Shown one piece after another: positions 56,714 through 64,000 of a stretch of 64,000 bases of DNA (positions are counted from its first letter, which is position 1; each line of letters begins with the position of its first letter). The notes below the pieces were generated by a model. It did no database searches and was not told where the DNA came from. It saw only the letters and a list, made by a program, of their open reading frames with translations. The DNA is from Streptosporangium sp. NBC_01755 (GTDB lineage: Bacteria; Actinomycetota; Actinomycetes; Streptosporangiales; Streptosporangiaceae), in contig NZ_CP109131.1 in assembly GCF_035917995.1 (NCBI RefSeq), positions 1,488,001 through 1,552,000 on the forward strand. The letters are read 5' to 3'. The position numbers were made by a program, and so were the translations under genes.

Positions 56714-58007
56714 TCAAGCCGAGATCGCTGAGCGAGCGTTTCAGCACGCCCCGGCCGTAGCTCCGGCTGCGCCGGTGTTTTCGGCTGAGGAACAGCGCCA
56801 GGCGCATCCAGGCGAACTCTCTGATCTTGCTAAAGCGCCGGGCAGAATGCCCGTACCGGAAATAGCCAGCCCATCCCCGCAGGAACAGGTTGACCTCCTT
56901 GGTGATCGCTTCGGTGCGAAGCAGCAGCCTGCGGCCGTCCGTGAGGTCACGGATCCGGTCGCGGGCGTGTTGCATCGCCCTGTCTGAGGGCCAGCGAGCG
57001 AGGAAAACGAACGGCCGTTTCCCGTTGAACCCGCGTGAGCGCACCAGCCGGTGGTGAAAGCCCAGGAAGTCCAGGCCTTCCCCACCGACCTCCAGGTGCA
57101 CGATGCGGGTCTTGGCGGCCTTCGGCTCCAAACCGAGTGCCGCCAGCAGCTCCGTCAGGCGGGCCAGGGCCCGCTCGGCTTGACCGCGGGACCAGCACAT
57201 CACGATCGCGTCGTCGGCATAGCGGGCCAGCACGCCGTCCGCCTCGTCCCACGCCCGATCCAATCGGTGCAGGTAGACGTTACAGAGGACGGGTGAAACC
57301 ACGCCGCCTTGTGGCGTGCCGGTGACCTCTCGCCGGATCTGTCCGTCCTCCATCACCCCGGCGCGCAGAATCACCCGCAGGAGCTTCAGGAGCGACTGAT
57401 CGCAGACGCGTTCCTCGATCGCACGCATCAACTCATCGTGCGGAATCGCCGAAAAGCAGTTGGCGATGTCCGTCTCGACCACCCACCGGCGGCCCCGCGC
57501 CTGCTCCTCAATGAGCACTTGCAGAGCATCGTGTGCTGAGCGCTTCGGGCGAAACCCGAATGAGCAATCAGCCATGTCCGCCTCGAAGACCGGTTCGAAC
57601 ACGATCTTCACAGCGGCCTGCACGATCCGATCCCGAACAGCGGGAATCGACAACGGCCGGTACTCGTCCTTCAGCCCAGGCTTGGGGATCATCACCCGGC
57701 GCGCGGGCAATGGCCGATACCGGCCCTGCCGAAGTTCCGCGGCCAACTCCTCAAGAAGCCGGACGATCCCGTACTCCTCGATGTCGGCCAGCGTGGTCGC
57801 GTCGATGCCCGGTGCGCCGTTGTTGCTGCGCACCATGACCCACCCGCGCTCCAGAACGTCTCTGCGATAGACCTTGTCCATGAGCGCGTGGAACCGACGT
57901 CCGGGATCGGCCTTGGCCGCCCGGTAGAGCACATGCTGCAAGGCGCGGACCGGATCACGCGGAACACGCGGCCCCACGGCGGCGGGAATAGCCAAAACGG
58001 CACTCAC
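56628..58007 (-). CDS. ltrA: Group II intron-encoded reverse transcriptase/maturase
   Basis: The 459-residue protein has all RT blocks: SIPAVRDRIVQAAVKIVFEP, GFRPKRSAHDAL, TDIANCFSAIPHDEL, TGTPQGGVVSPVLCNVYLH and the active-site YADD in LARYADDAIVM. The maturase (X) domain follows (FLRGWAGYFRYGHSARRFSK, SRKHRRSRSYGRG). There is no HNH endonuclease domain, so mobility would use nicks in replicating DNA. The GTG at 58007 follows GGAGGAGGGG. The frame is intact, so the intron may be active. Confidence 0.92.
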   Translation of the reverse strand: MSAVLAIPAAVGPRVPRDPVRALQHVLYRAAKADPGRRFHALMDKVYRRDVLERGWVMVRSNNGAPGIDATTLADIEEYGIVRLLEELAAELRQGRYRPLPARRVMIPKPGLKDEYRPLSIPAVRDRIVQAAVKIVFEPVFEADMADCSFGFRPKRSAHDALQVLIEEQARGRRWVVETDIANCFSAIPHDELMRAIEERVCDQSLLKLLRVILRAGVMEDGQIRREVTGTPQGGVVSPVLCNVYLHRLDRAWDEADGVLARYADDAIVMCWSRGQAERALARLTELLAALGLEPKAAKTRIVHLEVGGEGLDFLGFHHRLVRSRGFNGKRPFVFLARWPSDRAMQHARDRIRDLTDGRRLLLRTEAITKEVNLFLRGWAGYFRYGHSARRFSKIREFAWMRLALFLSRKHRRSRSYGRGVLKRSLSDLGLISLYGIVVAPRAGKPWRERPNAGGERRR

Positions 58008-58915
58008 CGAGCCCCTCCTCCACCTCAATATGCATCGACGAAGTAGCGGCCCTTCCCTCACCGCCGGTTATGTTGTCCGGTCGGCTCAAGCAGTACTACG
58101 GCCGCCTCCGACGCCCACCCGGCCAGCAATCCACTTCCCGGCGTTGACCGGTTATAGGACGCCACGCTCCGGTAACACCTTCCGCAGGTCACCGGGCCGG
58201 GGAGGGCCTCCCCAGTTCCCGCCGTCACTATCGATACGTTCCGCGCCCCATACGCCGGGGAGTTCTTCGCGGCTGCAATTTCCAGGCTCTTCGCCGCTTC
58301 CATGGCCTTCACCCCGATCACGAGGGGCTCGGCTCTCCCTTGTCCCGTCCGAAGACGGCTGAGTAACGACGCCGCAGGCTTCGCGTCATGCTACGGACCG
58401 CATCGTCGCTCCCCCTTAAGGGCTTTTGACGCTGGGCTTCGACCCCGCCCGTTTCCAGACGAAGCCGCCAGCCTGCTACCGGGCCTCCTGGCAGCTACCC
58501 GGACCGGACTTTCACCGGCAAGCGACGACGAGCTTACGAACATGCAGATCAGCCGCTATGTCACGGCTTCACCTCCAGTTCTACTGGGCGCACGAGAAGA
58601 GCTCAATGGCGTAAGTCAACTTGGACCGGCGACAACGGCGGAAACTGCGTTGAGGTCGCGGAACTCAAGGATGTCGTCGACGCTCCCGGCCACAAGGCCG
58701 AGCACCCCGAGTTGATCGCCGTACGCGATTCCAAGGACCCCGAAGGCCCCAAGCTCTTCTTCACCCCCGCCGAGTGGGATGCCTTCATCAACGGCGTGAA
58801 GGCCAACGAGTTCGACCGCGGCCACCAAGGCTGACACCCTACTTCCTCTGTCACGATCCCGGCTCGTGTGAGATCACGACAGAGGAAGCAGGCTCGTTGT
58901 GCTCCGCGTCCTCTC

Positions 58916-60047
58916 TACTGGAGCATGCCAAGGACGGTGTGCAGGGCGTCATCGACCTCTTCGATCTCGGCTGGGTCCAGACGTCCCGCGAAGTCACCCA
59001 GGCGGTGTGGGGCGACAGCCATGGTCTGCTCGACCATGATCCACGTCTGCTTGCCGAGGGGTCGCGTCCGCGCAGGTGGTGTACGAGTGTTTGAGATCGG
59101 TACCCGCGTCGCGCCTGGCTGATCGCCATTGAAAAGCGCGGCGTAGCACGTGGGGAAAAGCGCGGCGAGGGTGGTGGAGTGGTGTGGGGCCGTTCACCGG
59201 TGTCGCATCGTGCGGGGTGGGAGGTCAAAAGCGCGGCGAGGGCCGTGGAGTGGTTGGGGGCCGCTCACCGGTAACGCATCGTGCGGGGTGGTGGCGGGCA
59301 TTGGCCGGGTGTGGGTGACAGGGGGGGCGGGCCGGTGGAGCTCCGGGAGGGGGCAAAGCGGGTCATGGCGGGCGTGGAGGCGGGGCCGTGGTGGTGACGA
59401 TCGGGGATTTTCCATGATCTGGATGAGTTGGCACGCTGGGGGCGTGCGGATTCACCCCGATCAAGGAAGGCGCCACTCCCACCCCCTCGGGTGGGCCGCT
59501 TTTCGTGGTGGAAGGCCCGATTCGTCCCCGCGCCCAGCCGAGGGCGACCCGTGACCGGACGCCCCGCGGACCTTCGTACCCCGCACGGCGAGAGCCCCGC
59601 ACGAGGCGGCGGCGAGCAGCGGCGAGGAGCGGCCCCGAACCCTTCCGCACCGCGGCGGACCCGTACCGATGGGCGGTCTGGGGCCACTCCACGGTCCTCG
59701 GCGCGCTTTTGACCTTCGACCCCGCACGACGCGACACCGACGAGCGGCCCTGAACCACTCCGCCACCCTCGCCGCGCTTTTCCCCACGGACGACGCCGCG
59801 CTTTTCCACCGTGACCGGCTTACCGGATTCGGATGCTCGTACACCACGTCCATGGACGCGACCTGCCGAGGAGTTCGACCTCGGGGCGGAAAAGGGCGGG
59901 AGGCGCACTCGCCGAGGTCGGAGCGATGAGCACGGTGGAGAGATGAGCCAAGAAGTCCGACTGGAGGATTACCGGGAAACGCTCACCTCGTTACTCATGG
60001 GCCATCGCGTCACGAGGAGCACGCAGCCGATACACGTCACCACGCAC
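58916..60047 (-). pseudogene. mazF: MazF/PemK-family toxin gene, interrupted by an 804-bp element and a nonsense codon
   Basis: The GTG at 60047 overlaps the antitoxin gene by 11 bases. It encodes VRGDVYRLRAPRDAMAHE, then TAA at 59993 where the family has Gln (HEQRG), and continues RGERFPVILQSDFLAHLSTV, LIAPTSASAPPALFRPEVELLG to 59864. After the inserted element, the frame resumes at 59051 with KQTWIMVEQTMAVAPHRLG, DFAGRLDPAEIEEVDDALHT and a stop at 58916-58918. Removing the element and one target copy restores the frame exactly. The toxin, an mRNA endonuclease, is inactive. Confidence 0.88.
59060..59863. mobile_element. 804-bp palindromic non-coding element with 8-bp target duplication (MITE-like)
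   Basis: Both ends begin GGTCGCGTCC and, after six bases, GTGGTGTACGAG. The inverted similarity continues for about 190 bases on each side, with three subterminal copies of AAAAGCGCGGCG-type motifs per arm. TGCCGAGG stands directly outside at 59052-59059 and 59864-59871, an exact 8-bp duplication. Inside I find no frame that resembles a transposase; the open frames merely reflect the GC content. It must have been moved by an enzyme encoded elsewhere. Confidence 0.88.
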
Positions 60048-60267
60048 GCAGGTGCTCCGTGTCTCTCATGATCGCTTCCGCTTCGGCCCTGTCTGCGGGG
60101 TCGTTGGCCAGCCTCTTGGCTGCGACTCGGGCCCACTCCATACGGTGGAGACGCTGAGCGATGACGAGCGCTTCGCGAACGGCTTCGGTCGCCGAACGGC
60201 CATCGGAAGTCAGCTCGTTCAGAGCCTTCTCCGCCTTGGCATCGAGATCAACAGTCAACACGCCCAT
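60037..60267 (-). CDS. mazE: MazE-like antitoxin
   Basis: The 76-residue protein begins with a ribbon-helix-helix-type DNA-binding segment (VLTVDLDAKAEKALNELTSD, GRSATEAVREALVIAQ) and has a charged C-terminal tail suited to bind a toxin (DRAEAEAIMRDTEHLRAW). It precedes and overlaps the broken mazF gene. With the toxin dead, the antitoxin is an orphan and may persist as a DNA-binding repressor. Confidence 0.85.
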   Translation of the reverse strand: MGVLTVDLDAKAEKALNELTSDGRSATEAVREALVIAQRLHRMEWARVAAKRLANDPADRAEAEAIMRDTEHLRAW

Positions 60268-60374
60268 ATCTTCACTGTACGACCAGGCGTCTCGCAGGTC
60301 TTCGACCGAATTTCGTAACCCTCCAGATGCTCACAGTGATCAAAACTCGGAGAAGGGCAAGTGATCGTGCCCTC

Positions 60375-60554
60375 GTGCATCAAGAGAAGGTCTTCGAGGA
60401 CGCCGTCGAGTCGGCGCTTCTCGCGAAGGGCTGGATGAAGGGTTCGAACGAGCCCTACGACCATGCCCTGATGAAGACCCCGCAGATTGGAGGGCGCGTC
60501 GCTGTTCGCCGGAAAGTGGCCCGCAAGGGGGCGGACATACCGTCACGTTCATGA
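60375..60554 (+). pseudogene. N-terminal stump of a type I restriction endonuclease subunit R
   Basis: A short frame reads HQEKVFEDAVESALLAKGWM and GSNEPYDHALMK, similar to the first 40 residues of HsdR proteins. It then changes to an unrelated Arg-rich tail and stops. No other hsd gene is present, so this is the remainder of a lost system. The similarity is judged by eye. Confidence 0.5.
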
Positions 60555-60949
60555 CTTCTGGTAGGCACTTGATCCTGGTGGCCGCAGCCGCTCTCCTACT
60601 GTCCGGGTGTGGCGGCGGGGAGGACGACGCGCCCGTCGCGGACAGTCCGAGCGGGAACGCTCAGACGACGGCGCCGCCCGCCGAGGCGTCCTGCGGGGAG
60701 GTCGCCGACAAGGTCGAGCAGCACGTACGACAGGAGAGGGTCCGGTCGGTCACCGTGGCGGGGCAGTGTACCTCGGTGTCGATCGAGACCTCCCTGACCG
60801 ACGACGAGTCGGCCACGGCCAAGGAGATCTGCGACGCCGCAGCCGAGGTCGCCTACTTCGGCGACACCAACTCCATCCGCGTGCTGGGCGCCTCAGGCAA
60901 GGAACTCTCGGTGGGCATCTCCGATGCTCCCTGCCTGGAACAGCCGTAG
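60551..60949 (+). CDS. Small lipoprotein of unknown function
   Basis: The 132-residue product has a signal peptide with lipobox LLLSGC (Cys at about residue 20), a Ser/Pro/Ala-rich linker, and a compact domain with three further cysteines (SCGEVADKVEQHV, GQCTSVSIETSL, APCLEQP). It should be anchored outside the membrane. I do not recognise the domain. Confidence 0.75.
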   Translation: MTSGRHLILVAAAALLLSGCGGGEDDAPVADSPSGNAQTTAPPAEASCGEVADKVEQHVRQERVRSVTVAGQCTSVSIETSLTDDESATAKEICDAAAEVAYFGDTNSIRVLGASGKELSVGISDAPCLEQP

Positions 60950-61155
60950 AACCCGCACCGGGACCGGCCAGGGTTTCACGCCCGGTGGCGGCTGCCTCCT
61001 GATCTCCCCCGCCACCCGGACGCCCCAGCCGTCGTCCAGCCGCCCGGGGACGGCATCGCGGGAGACGAACGGCGGGTAAGGCAGGCAACGCCTGCCGGGA
61101 GTGTCCCGCCCGCCGGAGCCGCCGGACTTGAGATGTCAGCTTCCCGGCCCTGGGG

Positions 61156-61269
61156 GCCGAGATCGAGCCGACGATCTTCAAGGGCAGCAACGACATGCGC
61201 GTCTTCCAGGAGGAGATCTTCGGGCCGGTCGTCTCGGTGACGACCTTCGACTCGGAGGACGAGGCCCGC
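61156..61269 (+). pseudogene. Aldehyde dehydrogenase fragment
   Basis: The plus strand encodes [20 protein letters not shown] then [17 protein letters not shown], the highly conserved C-terminal block of aldehyde dehydrogenases. The regions before and after are absent. It ends where the DUF779 fragment begins. Confidence 0.8.
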
Positions 61270-61283
61270 TCCGAGTGGAGCGG

Positions 61284-61510
61284 GTGCGGCTCAGCCCCAC
61301 CGCCGAGGAACTGCTGACCGTGCTCCACGAACGACACGGCCCGTTGATGTTCCACCAGTCCGGCGGCTGCTGCGACGGCAGCTCGCCCATGTGCTACCCC
61401 CGGGGCGAGTTCCGGGTCGGCGGCGCGGACCTGCTACTGGGCGTGCTGGCCCTGGACACCCCGTTCTGGATCAGCGCCTCCTCCACCTCCCAGCTGCCGC
61501 GCCCGATCGT
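61284..61510 (+). pseudogene. DUF779 protein, 3' truncated
   Basis: [20 protein letters not shown] then CCDGSSPMCYPRGEFRVGG match DUF779 proteins, which are usually encoded directly after an aldehyde dehydrogenase, as the adjacent fragment suggests. The normal C-terminal strand is missing; similarity stops at about 61505. Confidence 0.75.
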
Positions 61511-61529
61511 GCCTGACCTCTGGCTTGTC

Positions 61530-61754
61530 TTATTCGTTCTCGACGCGCTCCCTGATCCATTCCATGCCGTCCTGCCAGGAGGCGAACGCCTGGAGATAGC
61601 GGCCGTCGCGGGCGTGGAAGGCGTGATACCGGAAGTCCCCGTCGCTGCCCGTACGGATCAGGTCGAAGACGTCACCCTTGGAGCGGTACCACACGCACTC
61701 GCCGTCAGCGGGACGCGAGGACGAGGCATAGGCGAACTCACGCGTGATGGACAT
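61530..61754 (-). CDS. Small hypothetical protein
   Basis: A 74-residue frame starting at ATG 61754 (ITREFAYASSSRPADGECVW, YHAFHARDGRYLQAFASWQD, GMEWIRERVENE). Its aromatic, mixed composition differs from shadow frames and suggests a real protein of unknown function. It is convergent with the DUF779 remnant. Confidence 0.55.
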   Translation of the reverse strand: MSITREFAYASSSRPADGECVWYRSKGDVFDLIRTGSDGDFRYHAFHARDGRYLQAFASWQDGMEWIRERVENE

Positions 61755-61895
61755 GTGACGGATGCTACGGACCGGCGAATCCACAGGCAATGCCGCATCC
61801 ATTTCATTCAGGGATAAAGTTCGCCCTCCGTCTCGACCGGTTCGCGGGCAACCGTGACGATCAGCCGATGTCGTCGCGCTCACGACGCTCCCTTT

Positions 61896-61932
61896 GTGAC
61901 TCCTCCGCCCCTGAGGGGAGCGGCTTCTCGCT
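61896..61932 (-). repeat. Copy B of the IS200/IS605-type hairpin repeat
   Basis: Minus strand AGCGAGAAGCC, stem CCCC/GGGG, then GGAGGAGTCAC. It matches the copy at 5922-5959 apart from compensated stem changes and one base of length. No tnpB is adjacent; the next 280 bases to 62220 contain no gene. Confidence 0.6.
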
Positions 61933-62220
61933 AGGCCGCTTATGGACATCCCGCCGACTCTAGTAGTGCTAGATAAAAAATCTCTGACAGAAATACCGTG
62001 GCTCGCACATCTACTGAACATGAAAGCTCGACGTGACACGCGATCATGCCTCTAATGGGGGTGAACCGAGAGTGGTTTGCCTGATCAGGCAGACTCCCTG
62101 ACGGGACTTCACGGTCCACGACTCCCCGACGGAGATGGGGGGTGTACTCCGGTGCCTGGTCCATCCACTGGACCTTGCCGTGCCGGGTGGCAAAGGTTCG
62201 GAATGTGGGTGGGTCACCGG

Positions 62221-63033
62221 TCAGGGAACCCGGCCGACGGCGCCCACCGTGACGGCACCGGCTCCCGGCGCGATGACGACGTCACTCGGGTCGGGCCGCC
62301 AGTCGTAGACGGGCACCAGACCGGGTTCGAGCACCTCCAGCCCGTCGAACAGTTCGCGGATCTGGGTGAGGGTGCGGGGGAAGACGCCGCCCGCGGTGGT
62401 CGTGCCGTAGACAGCACGCCCCTGACGGACCTGCTCCTCGCTGAGGTCGCCGGAGGTGACGTGGGAGATCACCACGTGGCTGCCCGAGGCCAGCCGCCGC
62501 CCGAAGGAGGTGGCGATGTCGGCGGCCTCCTTGTCATCCGCGACGAAGTGCAGGATGGAGACCATGAGGACGGCGACCGGCTGGTCGAAGTCGATGCGCT
62601 CGCGGACGTCCGGGTGATCCAGGATCACATCCGGCTCCCGCAGGTCCCCGGGGATCACGGTGGTCTGCGGGTTGTCGGCGAGCAGCGCGCGGGCGTGCGC
62701 GAGCACGATGGGATCGTTGTCGACATAGATGATCTGGGAGTCGGGCGCCTCGCGGAGGACGACCTGGTGCACGTTCTCCTGCGTCGGCAGGCCCGTGCCG
62801 ATGTCGATGAACTGGCGGATCCCCGCGGCGGCGAGATGCCGCACGGTGCGCCCGAGGAAGGCGCGGTTGGAACGCGCCACGTCCTTCACGTTGGGGACAA
62901 GCTCAATGATCCTGTCGCCGGCAGCCCGGTCGGAGGTGAAGTTGTCCTTGCCTCCCAGGTAGTAGTCGTACATACGGGCCACACTCGGGATCGTGGGGTC
63001 GATTCCCGGTGAAGCCTGCTCGCGCTCAGTCAT
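62221..63033 (-). CDS. DUF574 S-adenosylmethionine-dependent methyltransferase-like protein
   Basis: The 270-residue protein has the DUF574 pattern: PSVARMYDYYLGGKDNF, QFIDIGTGLPTQENVHQV (SAM-binding), VYVDNDP-type acidic motif in IIYVDNDPIVLAHARALL and VAVLMVSILHFVAD. The family is abundant in Streptomyces and Streptosporangiaceae, often next to XRE-DUF5753/DUF397 modules, as here. The substrate is unknown. GAGG precedes the ATG at 63033. Confidence 0.9.
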   Translation of the reverse strand: MTEREQASPGIDPTIPSVARMYDYYLGGKDNFTSDRAAGDRIIELVPNVKDVARSNRAFLGRTVRHLAAAGIRQFIDIGTGLPTQENVHQVVLREAPDSQIIYVDNDPIVLAHARALLADNPQTTVIPGDLREPDVILDHPDVRERIDFDQPVAVLMVSILHFVADDKEAADIATSFGRRLASGSHVVISHVTSGDLSEEQVRQGRAVYGTTTAGGVFPRTLTQIRELFDGLEVLEPGLVPVYDWRPDPSDVVIAPGAGAVTVGAVGRVP

Positions 63034-63211
63034 ATCCTCGCCTTCACCACTCTTTCCCGAATGGTAGACGAGCAGCCAGCAGTTCAGATCATGAAACGAC
63101 ATATCATCTGATCGACAATTAAGGCGGACTCAAGCCGTCAAGCGTCACAATCCTTCTCAAAACCCATCAAATCGGGCCGACGCCGGCGGGCAGTGACCCA
63201 CGTGCCGGGCA

Positions 63212-64000
63212 TCAGCCCGAGAGCTCCTCACGCAGGTCCCCGAGGAACCTCTTGCTCTCGGCGAGGGAGTAGGCCTGAATGCACAGGCGGTCCATGACCT
63301 GTATGTAGTGGTCGATCTCGTCGAGCTTGTCCAGGTAGAGGGCGCTCGTGAGCTGTTCCAGGTAGACCACGTCGGGCAGGTCCCGCCCGGGGAAGCGCAG
63401 GATGGAGAACGGTCCACCCGCCGCGGCGTGGCCGCCCCGGTCGAACGGCATGATCTGCAGTTTGACGTTGGGCAGCTCGATGATTTCGAGCAGGTGGTCT
63501 ATCTGGGCGCGCAGCACCTGCGGCCCACCGATGGGTCGCCGTAGCACGGCCTCGTCCATCACGGCCCAGAGTGTCGGAGCATCCGGCCTGGTCAGGCGCT
63601 TCTGACGGGCCATACGGAGCGAGACTCGGCGGTCGACCTCACCCGCCGAGGCGCCACCGTGCACGAGCATGATGACGGCCCGCGCGTATTCGGGGCTCTG
63701 CAGGAGGCCGGGGATGAACTGCACCTCATAGGTCCGGACCGTCGAGGCCGCCTCTTCGAGCCCGACGTAGACCTCGAACCAGCTGGGGAGCAGGTCGCCA
63801 TACTTGTGCCACCAGCCGGGGGCGTTGGCCTGACGGGCCAAGGTCAGCAGCGAGGCCCTTTCCTCGGTATCGGTCACCCCGTACATCGTCAGCAGATCCG
63901 CGACATCGCGCTCCTTGAAACCGACCCGCCCGAGCTCCAGCCGACTGATCTTGGCATGAGAGGCGCGGATGGCGTAACCGGCCTGCTCTCGGGTGATCTC
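63212..64000 (-). CDS. XRE-family regulator with DUF5753 domain, 5' end outside the window
   Basis: The frame is open to the right edge. At the edge the HTH is visible (EITREQAGYAIRASHAKISR, LELGRVGFKERDVADLLTMY), followed by the DUF5753 domain (YEVQFIPGLLQSPEYARAVI, VLRRPIGGPQVLRAQIDHLL, PDVVYLEQLTSALYLDKLDE). At least 262 residues are present. No DUF397 gene follows; instead about 180 gene-free bases and the DUF574 methyltransferase. Confidence 0.9.
   Translation of the reverse strand, partial: EITREQAGYAIRASHAKISRLELGRVGFKERDVADLLTMYGVTDTEERASLLTLARQANAPGWWHKYGDLLPSWFEVYVGLEEAASTVRTYEVQFIPGLLQSPEYARAVIMLVHGGASAGEVDRRVSLRMARQKRLTRPDAPTLWAVMDEAVLRRPIGGPQVLRAQIDHLLEIIELPNVKLQIMPFDRGGHAAAGGPFSILRFPGRDLPDVVYLEQLTSALYLDKLDEIDHYIQVMDRLCIQAYSLAESKRFLGDLREELSG

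Larger units (their letters stand above)
56460..58593 (-). mobile_element. Group II intron, 2134 bp, with reverse transcriptase
   Basis: On the minus strand the element starts GTGCGCCC at 58593, the group II 5' consensus, and ends CCCTAC at 56460. Both limits follow exactly from rejoining the interrupted XRE stop and DUF397 gene. It contains a reverse transcriptase gene and a domain V hairpin. About 580 bases before the protein start should form domain I-III structure and the 5' part of domain IV. The intron lies antisense to its host genes. Confidence 0.92.
56452..58834 (+). pseudogene. DUF397 protein gene, split by an antisense group II intron
   Basis: The ATG at 56452 overlaps the end of the XRE gene (ATGGACCT), and the remainder resumes at 58594. 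Joined, they encode MDLRRAQWRKSTWTGDNGGN, then CVEVAELKDVV, VRDSKDPEGPKLFFTPAEWD and a stop at 58834, a complete DUF397 protein of about 82 residues. DUF397 proteins are the usual partners of XRE-DUF5753 regulators. Because the intron lies on the opposite strand it cannot be spliced from this mRNA, so the gene is dead unless the intron is lost from DNA. Confidence 0.9.

Noticed and set aside
58851-59228. A 125-residue minus-strand frame covering the mazF 3' part
   Set aside because: It is in a different phase from the recognisable toxin sequence and crosses the element border.
59150-59860. Open frames inside the palindromic element
   Set aside because: Several frames of 60-180 codons exist on both strands, but they are Arg/Pro-rich, mirror each other because of the inverted repeats, and show no transposase motif.

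Overview
The window reads as chromosomal DNA of a high-GC, sporulating filamentous actinomycete, most likely of the Streptosporangiaceae (Streptosporangium or Nonomuraea type). The evidence is the strong G/C third-position bias, a two-domain geosmin synthase, XRE-DUF5753 regulators with DUF397 partners, a DUF574 methyltransferase, an LLM (F420-type) oxidoreductase and many GTG starts. The genus is an inference from gene content; no rRNA gene is present.

Layout. (1) 1-6.3 kb: a GTPase gene that runs off the left edge, translationally coupled to a CysG-type siroheme/corrin gene, then cobT and a CbiX-like chelatase (all minus). (2) 6.4-16.2 kb: the lutABC lactate operon with its divergent FadR-type regulator and two operator palindromes, a secreted sulfatase, an internally deleted LLM oxidoreductase behind a KstR-like palindrome, an ECF sigma factor with a membrane partner, and an orphan response regulator. 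(3) 16.2-25.3 kb: a GntR/UTRA regulator divergent from a tightly overlapped ABC uptake operon (lipoprotein, two permeases, ATPase, HAD phosphatase), a membrane Ser/Thr kinase and a quinone oxidoreductase. (4) 25.4-34.1 kb: a PucR-type regulator with an ABC exporter, patatin and acyltransferase genes, cobQ-cobD and an APH-like kinase.

(5) 34.4-37.2 kb is a scrapyard next to a tRNA-Arg gene: an integrase stump, a one-spacer CRISPR relic, a frameshifted HTH gene, a secreted peptidase with a broken partner, and tails of LacI and TetR genes. (6) 37.3-44.8 kb looks like an antibiotic-resistance island: a 19-bp imperfect palindrome resembling the rifamycin-associated element, an Rgt-like glycosyltransferase, a HelR/HelD-type RNA polymerase motor, a degenerate second glycosyltransferase fragment, a short UvrA/DrrC-type protein and a PhyH dioxygenase. 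(7) 44.9-51 kb: a DUF1275 protein, an orphan carrier protein, a degenerate histidine phosphatase, a cobalt-transport locus (cbtB, cbtA) wrecked by a dead tnpB, and geosmin synthase. (8) 51-55.6 kb: a fused N6-adenine methylase, a tetR/oxidoreductase pair whose shared 5' ends were deleted, and a HATPase.

(9) 55.7-64 kb holds the best mobile-DNA stories. A 2134-bp group II intron sits antisense at the stop/start overlap of an XRE-DUF397 pair; both exons rejoin perfectly on paper. An 804-bp non-coding palindromic element sits in a mazF toxin gene with an exact 8-bp target duplication; removing it restores the mazF frame apart from one nonsense codon. Gene relics (hsdR, aldehyde dehydrogenase, DUF779), a lipoprotein, a DUF574 methyltransferase and an XRE regulator that leaves the right edge complete the window.

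Cobalamin/siroheme functions recur (cysG, cobT, cbiX-like, cobQ, cobD, cbtAB remains, a histidine phosphatase), but I found no cobalamin riboswitch that I would defend.
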